Shown piece after piece: positions 16,432 through 22,071 of a stretch of 22,071 nt of DNA. This DNA comes from Geothermobacter sp964501815 (GTDB lineage Bacteria > Desulfobacterota > Desulfuromonadia > Desulfuromonadales > Geothermobacteraceae). Positions within the stretch are counted from its first letter, which is position 1; each line of letters starts with the position of its first letter. The notes under the pieces are model-generated. The model was not told where the DNA came from. It did no database searches and saw only the letters and a list, made by a program, of their open reading frames with translations. The stretch spans positions 1 to 22,071 of the forward strand of contig CAZCUR010000041.1 in assembly GCA_964501815.1 (NCBI GenBank). Reading direction: 5' to 3'. The translations under genes and the position numbers were made by a program.

Positions 16432-17767
16432 CCCGACGCATCGTACTTTGCTGCAGGCCAATCTCGCCGACGAAGGCTATACGGTGTTTCCCGCCGAAAC
16501 CGGTCAGCAGGCCCTGGACCTGCTGGTTGAGCAGGTTTTTCCCGTTGCCCTGCTCGATATCCGCCTGCCTGACTTGTCCGGGATTGAGGTTCTGCGCGAG
16601 TTACGCGCGCGCCAGCCCGAATGCTGCGTGCTGCTGATGACGGGGCAGGCGTCCATCGAAGCGGCGGTCGAGGCGATGCGGGAAGGGGCGCACGACTATC
16701 TGGCCAAGCCCTTTCGCACCGAGCTTTTGCTGATGAAGCTCGAACGCGCCTTTCAGCTGCAGCAGTTGCGGGCGGAAAATATCGCTCTGCGTGAGGACGG
16801 TCCTGTCAGTCTGGAAAGCGTCTCCCCCAGGTTTCAGAAACTGCTGGCCTCCTGCCGCGCCTCGGCCCAGACCGACGCCACCATTTTGCTGCTTGGTGAA
16901 AGTGGTGTCGGCAAGGAGCGGCTGGCCGAATATCTGCACGCCCACAGCCCGCGCCGGGAAAAACCGCTTGTCAGGGTCAACTGCGCCGCCATTCCGGAAA
17001 CCCTGCTGGAAGGAGAGCTGTTCGGCTACCGCAAGGGGGCCTTTACCGGCGCCCACAAAGACCATCCCGGCTTGATTGAGCAGGCCGATGAAGGCACCCT
17101 GTTTCTTGATGAAATCGGCGAGATTCCCCTGGCGATGCAGGTCAAACTGCTGCGTGTGCTGCAGGAAAAACGGGTGCGGCGCCTGGGCAGTGAACAGGAG
17201 AGGCCGGTCGATTTCCGTCTGATTGCCGCCACGCACCGCAATCTCGAGGAGATGGTTGCCGAAGGGCGTCTGCGCGAAGATTTCTACTACCGTCTCAATG
17301 TCGTCCCCCTGCAGGTGCCCCCTTTGCGCGAGCGGCGCGAGGATCTGCCCATGCTGGTTGCGGCCCTGGTTGCCGATATCGCGGGCCGCTATCGGCAAGC
17401 GCCCATCCGTATGGCCCCCGAAACGCTCAGGGAGCTGGAACGCTACCGCTTCCCCGGCAATATCCGTGAACTGCGCAACATGCTCGAGCGGCTGCAGGTG
17501 CTCTGTCCGGGGGAAGTTATCCGGCCGGCACAACTGCCGGAGGAGGTGCGTGACCGCGGGGGCGGCGGCGCCGGCAGCGAACTGGTTCAGGCGATTCGCA
17601 CCGACCAGACCTTGCGCGAGGCGGTGCAGGATTTTGAACGGCGCTTCATCGAGCGGGTTCTGGAAGAAGAAGACGGGAACCGCACCCGGGCGGCCGAGCG
17701 TCTTGGCATTTCCCGTAAAAACCTCTGGGAGAAACTGCGCGGCAGCACAGATGTTACCTCTGGGTAA
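16400..17767 (+). CDS. NtrC-family sigma-54-dependent response regulator (ArxR-like)
   Basis: A 455-residue activator with three domains. The receiver has VEDD at its N-terminus, phospho-acceptor Asp53 in LLDIRLPD, and AKPF. The AAA+ domain has Walker A GESGVGKE (166-173), the sigma-54-contacting loop GAFTGA (213-218), Walker B GTLFLDEIGE and arginine-finger region REDFYYRLNV. The Fis-type helix-turn-helix NRTRAAERLGISRKNLWEKL is at the C-terminus. The intact GAFTGA means it should activate sigma-54 RNA polymerase. A -24/-12 promoter and two palindromes lie directly downstream, in front of the reductase genes, so that is its likely target. One palindrome overlaps its own stop codon. Confidence 0.95.
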   Translation: MTRAILLVEDDPTHRTLLQANLADEGYTVFPAETGQQALDLLVEQVFPVALLDIRLPDLSGIEVLRELRARQPECCVLLMTGQASIEAAVEAMREGAHDYLAKPFRTELLLMKLERAFQLQQLRAENIALREDGPVSLESVSPRFQKLLASCRASAQTDATILLLGESGVGKERLAEYLHAHSPRREKPLVRVNCAAIPETLLEGELFGYRKGAFTGAHKDHPGLIEQADEGTLFLDEIGEIPLAMQVKLLRVLQEKRVRRLGSEQERPVDFRLIAATHRNLEEMVAEGRLREDFYYRLNVVPLQVPPLRERREDLPMLVAALVADIAGRYRQAPIRMAPETLRELERYRFPGNIRELRNMLERLQVLCPGEVIRPAQLPEEVRDRGGGGAGSELVQAIRTDQTLREAVQDFERRFIERVLEEEDGNRTRAAERLGISRKNLWEKLRGSTDVTSG

Positions 17768-17769
17768 CA
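17752..17769 (+). promoter_or_regulatory. Upstream activator site 1
   Basis: A perfect inverted repeat TGTTACC-TCTG-GGTAACA spanning the stop codon of the NtrC-type gene. The same motif recurs at 17831-17848. It is centred about 165 bp before the predicted reductase transcription start, a normal enhancer distance for an NtrC-family activator. Confidence 0.7.
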
Positions 17770-17819
17770 GTCGTTAAAATCAACCTAATTATCTGATTCT
17801 TTTTGAAAAAAAGCTAAAG

Positions 17820-17864
17820 AGCCCTGTCCCTGCTACCGAAAGGTAACAGAAGCAGGGCTTTTTT
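17820..17864 (+). terminator. Terminator of the sensor operon, containing activator site 2
   Basis: AGCCCTG (17820-17826) pairs with CAGGGCT (17853-17859) and a T-run covers 17859-17864. The tip of the hairpin is itself the second activator palindrome. It ends the binding protein-kinase-regulator transcript before the reductase promoter. Confidence 0.75.
17831..17848 (+). promoter_or_regulatory. Upstream activator site 2
   Basis: TGCTACC-GAAA-GGTAACA, one base off the perfect palindrome at 17752-17769 and centred 79 bp from it. It is about 87 bp before the predicted start of the reductase transcript. Confidence 0.65.
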
Positions 17865-17899
17865 GGTCTGCAATTCCGGCATTTTGGCGCTCTTGAATT

Positions 17900-17915
17900 T
17901 GGCACATTGCCTGCT
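17900..17915 (+). promoter_or_regulatory. Sigma-54 (-24/-12) promoter of the reductase genes
   Basis: TGGCACATTGCCTGCT keeps the invariant GG and GC ten bases apart and matches TGGCAC-N5-TTGCW except for one base. Transcription would begin near 17926, leaving an ~80-nt leader before the B-subunit gene. An NtrC-type gene and paired palindromes directly upstream support the call. Confidence 0.78.
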
Positions 17916-18007
17916 ACAGTTCTTTTTGCTTGAAAATTTTTAACCATTTTCGTGACCAGGGATGCAAGGTCCCGGCATTTTCACCCCACCTCAACAAGGA
18001 GGCATCT

Positions 18008-18739
18008 ATGAGTGAACAGTCTGTGTTGGAGCGGATGCGCGCCGACATCCAGCGCGCCCTGGCCAAGCCGCCCGAGCAGCGGCACTGGGCCATGATTGTC
18101 GACATCGAAAAGTGTGTCGGCTGTCACGCCTGTACCGTCGCCTGCAAGGCGGAAAACAAGACCCCCGAAGGGGTCGACTACCGCTTTGTCAAGGAGGTGG
18201 AGGATGGCGCGTATCCCAACGTCAAGCGCTACTTCATGCCCAACCTCTGTATGCAGTGCGCCAAGGCCCCCTGCGTCAAGGCCTGCAAGGACGGCTCTGT
18301 CACCCAGGGCAAGGACGGCGTGGTGCGTATCGACTATGCCAAAAACACCGGTGACCCCAAGGTTGCCGAGGCCTGCCCTTATGGTGTGATGTCGGTTGAC
18401 AAGGGCAACTACTACACCGACGGCACTCCGAAAAAAGAGGCCTATGAGGATGCCGAAACCTTTGAGTACGGCCAGAAGGCCGGCCGCAAGGGCAAGGTCG
18501 GCAAGAACCGCAAGTGCCACTACTGCCTGCACCGGGTCGAAGCGGGCATGCTGCCGGCCTGCGTTTCCACCTGTATCGGCGAGGCCAACTACTTCGGCGA
18601 TCTCAACGATCCCAAATCCCTGGTGGCACAGAAGGCCAAGGAGAAGGGCCTTTATGTCTTCGGGGCCGATTTTGGCACCAAACCGACCACCAAATATCTC
18701 GGCGCCGACGCCTACAGCTGCGCCAAGTGTCACGAGTAA
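18008..18739 (+). CDS. Fe-S electron-transfer subunit (B) of a DMSO-reductase-family enzyme
   Basis: A 243-residue ferredoxin-like subunit of the DmsB/TtrB/ArrB kind. Motif I is CVGCHACTVAC (Cys36, 39, 42, 46), motif II CMQCAKAPCVKAC (81, 84, 89, 93) and motif IV CHYC...CVSTC (170, 173, 185, 189). In motif III only Cys123 (ACPYG) remains; the other three are missing, so probably three clusters form instead of four. The last residues are SCAKCHE, a CxxCH haem-c-type motif. There is no own signal peptide; it would be carried out by Tat with the A subunit. AAGGAGG precedes ATG 18008. The order B then A resembles ttr/srd loci more than arrAB. Confidence 0.9.
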   Translation: MSEQSVLERMRADIQRALAKPPEQRHWAMIVDIEKCVGCHACTVACKAENKTPEGVDYRFVKEVEDGAYPNVKRYFMPNLCMQCAKAPCVKACKDGSVTQGKDGVVRIDYAKNTGDPKVAEACPYGVMSVDKGNYYTDGTPKKEAYEDAETFEYGQKAGRKGKVGKNRKCHYCLHRVEAGMLPACVSTCIGEANYFGDLNDPKSLVAQKAKEKGLYVFGADFGTKPTTKYLGADAYSCAKCHE

Positions 18740-18751
18740 GGGAGGGCGACA

Positions 18752-21700
18752 ATGAACAAGGACAAGATCAAAGACATTGCCGCTCAGGCGGAAATTACCG
18801 ATGAAAAAGGCGTTTCCCGGCGCGGTTTTCTCAAGTGCAGCGCCTTTCTCGGCGGCTCGCTGCTGGTCGCCTCGCAGCTCGAATGGGCGATGGGCATGGT
18901 GCGCAAGGCCGAGGCCGGCATGCTTTCCGCCGGTGACGCCTACGAGCTGGCCAAAGCCGAGAACATCATCTACGGGGTCTGCCTGCAGTGCCACACCGCC
19001 TGCAACATCAAGGGCAAGATTCTCAACGGCACCCTGGTCAAGATCGACGGTAACCCCTACAGCGCCATGACCATGAGTCCGCACCTGCCTTATCTGACCA
19101 GCCCCAAAGAGGCCGCCAAGGTTGACGGCCATCTTTGCCCCAAGGGACAGGCGGGCATCCAGTCGCTCTATGACCCCTACCGCATCGTCAAGGTGCTCAA
19201 GCGCGCCGGCAAGCGCGGCGAGAACAAGTGGCAGGTGGTTCCCTTCGACCAGGCGATCAGCGAGATCGTCAACGGCGGCAAGCTGTTCAAGCATGTCCCC
19301 GGTGAAGAAAACCGTGTCGTCAAGGGGCTCAAAGATATCTACGCCCTGCGTGACAGCAAGGTCGCCAAGGCCATGGCCGCGGACGCCAAGGCGGTCGGCA
19401 AGAAGAAGATGTCGGTGGCCGACTTCAAGAAGAAGTACGCCAAATATCTCGACACCCTGATCGATCCGAACCATCCGGACCTTGGGCCGAAGAACAACAA
19501 GTTCGTCATCATGAACGGCCGCATCGAGCACGGCCGCAAGGAGTTCTCCAAGCGCTGGCTCAAGGACAGCTTCGGTTCGGTCAACTGGTATGAGCACACC
19601 ACCATCTGCGAGCAGTCCCACCACATCGGCTACAACGAAATGACCCGCAAGTGGGACAAGGGCAAGTGGGGCAAGGGCAAGCACCACATGAAGCCCGACA
19701 TCTACAACTCCAGGTACATCCTCTACTTTGGTACCGGCGCTTTTGAGGCCAACTTCGGTCCCACCAACCTGGCCCGCAAGGTGACCGAGGGGATCAAAAA
19801 CGGTACCCTCAAGATTGCCGTCGCCGACCCGCGTTTCTCCAAGACCGCGGCCAAGGCGCAGCAGTGGCTGCCCCTCAAGCCGGGTACCGACGCGGCGCTG
19901 GCCTACGGCATGATCCGCTGGATCATCGACAACAAGCGCTATGACGCAAGATACCTGACCGCCGCCAACAAGGCGGCCGCCAAGGCTGTCAATGAGACCA
20001 CCTGGAGCAATGCCACCCACCTGGTCAAGATCGAGAAGGATGGTCCTGGCGCGCTGCTGCGGGCCGCGGAAGTCGGCCTCGGCGCCAAGGATGAGTTCGT
20101 CGCCATGGTCGGCGGCAAGCCCACGGCGGTCAATGTCCACAAGGGCGCTGCGGTTGTCGGCGACCTGGAGTTCGACGGTGAGGTCAAGGGCATCAGGGTC
20201 AAGAGCGTCTTCACCCTGCTGACCGAGATGGCCCGCAGCAAGACCGTCGCCCAGTGGGGCGAGGAGTGCGGCATCCCGGAAAGCGAAATTGCCCGCGCCG
20301 CCAAGGATTTCACGTCCTACGGCAAGCAGGCGGTGGCCGAACTCTACCGTGGCCCGGTTCAGCACACCAACGGCTATTACAACGCCCAGGCGGTCATTAC
20401 CCTCAACGTGCTGATCGGCAACGCCGACTGGAAGGGCGGCCTGCAGAAGGGTGGCGGCCATTGGCATGAGGACGGCAGCAAGAACGGTCCGTACAACATC
20501 AAAAAGCTGTACGCCAACAAGATGAAGTCCTTTGGCGTCACCCTGACGCGTGAGAAGCACAAGTACGAGGACTCGACCCTGTTTGCCGGCTATCCGGCCA
20601 AGCGCTGCTGGTATCCCTTCTCCGGCAACGTCTACCAGGAAATTCTCCCCTCGGCGGCAATGGGTTACCCCTACACCATCGACGCCCTCTTCCTGCACAA
20701 GGGGAGCCCGGCACTGACTGTCCCCGGAGCCAACAAAAATATCGAGATCCTCAAGGATCTGAACAAGATCCCTCTGCTGTTTGCTTCGGATATCGTCATC
20801 GGGGAAACCTCCATGTACGCTGACTACATCTTCCCCGATACGGCCATCTGGGAGCGCTGGGGCACCCCGCATGCGACCCCGGATTTGCTGACTGCGGTCT
20901 CCAAGGTGCGTCAGCCGATGGTCCAGGCCATGACCGAAGAGGTGAAGGTTTACGGTGTCAAGCAGCCTCTCGGCATGGAGGCGGTTCTGCTCGCCATCGC
21001 CGAAAAACTGAACCTGCCCAACCACGGCAAGGACGGTTTCGGCAAGGGGCAGCCGCTTGAGCGCGCTGACGACTGGTTTATCCGCATGGCGGCCAACCTT
21101 GCCAAAGGGGACAAGCCCGGCACCGAAGTGCCGAAGGCAAGTCGTGAAGAGCAGAAGATTTTCGCCAAGGCCCGCCGGCATCTGCATGGCTACGCCTACG
21201 ACCCCGAGCGCTGGCGCAAGATTCTTGGTGACGACATGTTCCTGCGGGTGATCACCGTGCTCAACCGCGGCGGCCGCTTCGAGGACGCCGAGCATGCCTA
21301 CAAGGGCGACAAGGTGCATCATCAGTTCAAGAACCAGTTCAACCTCTACGCCGAAAAGGTCGCCCTGGCCAAGCACCCCGGTACCGGCAAGCGCTTCTCC
21401 GGTCTGCCCCTGGCCGAACCGGTACGCGACTTCCACGGCAACGAAATCAAGGATGCCGGCTATGACCTGACCCTGATCACCTACAAGGACATTGTCGGCG
21501 GGCAGTCCCGTACCATCGGCAACTACTGGGCCCAGGGACGCGAGCTGCAGGAGAACTACATCCTGATGAACTCGCGCGATGCCAAGAAACTTGGGCTCAG
21601 AGATGGCGCCGAAGCGAAAATTGTTTCTGCGACCAATCCCGATGGCATGTGGAATGTCGGCTTTGGTCTCGACCGTCCGGTTGGCGGCAAGGTCAAGGTG

Positions 21701-21940
21701 GTTGAAGGTATTCGCCCCGGCGTGGTCGCGGTCTCCTGGCACAACGGCCATTGGGCCTACGGCGCCAACGATGTCAAGGTCGACGGCAAGGTGGTCAAGG
21801 GCGACAAACGGCGCGGCAAGGGTCTGTGCCCCAACGCGGCGATGCGTATCGACCCGGCTCTGGGCGATATGTGCCTGACCGACCCGATCGGCGCCTCGTC
21901 CTCCTTCTATGACACCAAGGTCAAGGTCGTCCCGGCCTGA
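18752..21940 (+). CDS. Molybdopterin oxidoreductase, catalytic subunit (A) of an ArrA/TtrA/SrdA-like reductase
   Basis: A 1062-residue Tat-exported enzyme. The twin-arginine signal is SRRGFLK (residues 22-28). The FS0 cluster motif is Cys77, Cys80, Cys84 and Cys129 (CLQCHTAC...CPKG). Cys286 in TTICEQSHHIGYN is the likely Mo ligand. The MGD-binding domain is at the C-terminus (from about residue 930; QENYILMNSRDAKKLGLRDG). A Lys/His-rich stretch (about 300-314) follows the Mo ligand and could bind an oxyanion. Canonical ArrA and ArxA are about 830-860 residues and TtrA about 1020, so length places it with the tetrathionate/selenate group. Context (arsRC, acr3, arsDA, ArxXSR-like trio) favours arsenate or antimonate. 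The substrate remains unproven, hence no symbol. Confidence 0.88.
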   Translation: MNKDKIKDIAAQAEITDEKGVSRRGFLKCSAFLGGSLLVASQLEWAMGMVRKAEAGMLSAGDAYELAKAENIIYGVCLQCHTACNIKGKILNGTLVKIDGNPYSAMTMSPHLPYLTSPKEAAKVDGHLCPKGQAGIQSLYDPYRIVKVLKRAGKRGENKWQVVPFDQAISEIVNGGKLFKHVPGEENRVVKGLKDIYALRDSKVAKAMAADAKAVGKKKMSVADFKKKYAKYLDTLIDPNHPDLGPKNNKFVIMNGRIEHGRKEFSKRWLKDSFGSVNWYEHTTICEQSHHIGYNEMTRKWDKGKWGKGKHHMKPDIYNSRYILYFGTGAFEANFGPTNLARKVTEGIKNGTLKIAVADPRFSKTAAKAQQWLPLKPGTDAALAYGMIRWIIDNKRYDARYLTAANKAAAKAVNETTWSNATHLVKIEKDGPGALLRAAEVGLGAKDEFVAMVGGKPTAVNVHKGAAVVGDLEFDGEVKGIRVKSVFTLLTEMARSKTVAQWGEECGIPESEIARAAKDFTSYGKQAVAELYRGPVQHTNGYYNAQAVITLNVLIGNADWKGGLQKGGGHWHEDGSKNGPYNIKKLYANKMKSFGVTLTREKHKYEDSTLFAGYPAKRCWYPFSGNVYQEILPSAAMGYPYTIDALFLHKGSPALTVPGANKNIEILKDLNKIPLLFASDIVIGETSMYADYIFPDTAIWERWGTPHATPDLLTAVSKVRQPMVQAMTEEVKVYGVKQPLGMEAVLLAIAEKLNLPNHGKDGFGKGQPLERADDWFIRMAANLAKGDKPGTEVPKASREEQKIFAKARRHLHGYAYDPERWRKILGDDMFLRVITVLNRGGRFEDAEHAYKGDKVHHQFKNQFNLYAEKVALAKHPGTGKRFSGLPLAEPVRDFHGNEIKDAGYDLTLITYKDIVGGQSRTIGNYWAQGRELQENYILMNSRDAKKLGLRDGAEAKIVSATNPDGMWNVGFGLDRPVGGKVKVVEGIRPGVVAVSWHNGHWAYGANDVKVDGKVVKGDKRRGKGLCPNAAMRIDPALGDMCLTDPIGASSSFYDTKVKVVPA

Positions 21941-21950
21941 GCCTGAATCT

Positions 21951-21983
21951 GGGGCGGCGGTGTTCTTCCGCCGCCCCTTTTTT
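21951..21983 (+). terminator. Rho-independent terminator after the reductase A gene
   Basis: GGGGCGGCGG (21951-21960) and CCGCCGCCCC (21968-21977) form a perfect 10-bp stem with a 7-nt loop, followed by six T. Only 17 bases separate it from the tatA start, and no promoter fits in that space. Confidence 0.9.
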
Positions 21984-22000
21984 ACCCGCAGGAGAAATCT

Positions 22001-22071
22001 ATGTTCGGAATGGGTACCACGGAACTGATGATCATCATGGCTATCGTGCTGGTCATCTTCGGCGCCGGCAA
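22001..22071 (+). CDS. tatA: TatA/TatE-type twin-arginine translocase subunit (partial, start only)
   Basis: The first 23 residues are visible before the window ends. There is a short N-terminus, the helix ELMIIMAIVLVIFGAG and the FG hinge typical of TatA/TatB. AGGAG stands 7 nt before ATG. TatA builds the pore that exports folded twin-arginine proteins such as the reductase A subunit encoded just upstream. The strong terminator in the gap means it would be made by readthrough or from an unseen promoter. TatB cannot be ruled out from this fragment. Confidence 0.85.
   Translation, partial: MFGMGTTELMIIMAIVLVIFGAG

Noticed and set aside
17778..17792. IHF site between the activator palindromes
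   Set aside because: AATCAA-N5-TTA has the wrong spacing for the IHF consensus and lies between the two sites rather than between activator and promoter.
18980..18994. CxxCH in the reductase A subunit (CLQCH) as a haem site
   Set aside because: It is part of the FS0 cluster motif C-x2-C-x3-C...C, common to this enzyme family; the His is coincidental.
17981..21751. A 1256-codon open frame on the minus strand opposite the reductase genes, and a 983-codon one at 5873-8824 opposite the RND pump
   Set aside because: The plus-strand genes have full family motifs and ribosome sites. The antisense frames are stop-free only because GC-rich codon use avoids reverse-complement stops; their translations are low-complexity and match nothing.

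Overview
The window is GC-rich, densely coded DNA from a bacterium with anaerobic metabolism. A Desulfuromonadales/Geobacter-like member of the Desulfobacterota is the best guess. This is inferred from the mix of [4Fe-4S] proteins, hemerythrin, sigma-54/NtrC control, a Tat-exported molybdoenzyme and an Acr3/ArsA/ArsD arsenic island. No rRNA or tRNA gene was seen.

Left part (1-2950). It holds the tail of an unrecognised gene with a terminator, a SpoU/TrmH-type RNA methyltransferase (minus), a Phd-like antitoxin/PIN toxin pair (plus), and a minus-strand operon. That operon encodes a DUF1858-like small protein, a stand-alone Cys-rich domain normally fused to a ferredoxin, and a hemerythrin. An FNR/HcpR-like box sits in front of it.

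Middle part (3194-8836). A three-gene RND efflux operon: TolC-like outer-membrane factor, lipoprotein adaptor and inner-membrane pump.

Arsenic island (8919-13945). arsR lies behind a perfect 30-bp palindrome that overlaps its promoter. It is followed by a thioredoxin-type arsC and an acr3 pump, each preceded by a copy of the same ~180-bp MITE-like repeat. Then come a periplasmic rhodanese on the opposite strand, the As(III) metallochaperone arsD and the two-domain ATPase arsA. Together these reduce As(V), pass As(III) from ArsD to ArsA and expel it through Acr3.

Respiratory part (14030-22071). A PhnD-like periplasmic binding protein, a membrane histidine kinase and an NtrC-type activator (an ArxXSR-like trio) come first. 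Next is a regulatory region with two TGTTACC-N4-GGTAACA-type sites and a -24/-12 promoter. A four-cluster-type ferredoxin subunit (B) and a 1062-residue Tat-exported molybdopterin oxidoreductase (A) follow, then the start of tatA. The trio probably senses an oxyanion and switches on the B-A reductase through sigma-54. The A subunit is of tetrathionate/selenate-reductase length rather than ArrA length, so its substrate is open. Location next to ars genes favours arsenate or antimonate. The B subunit is odd: three of four Cys of its third Fe-S motif are missing, and it ends in a CxxCH motif. This regulator-reductase unit is the part of the window most likely to be new.
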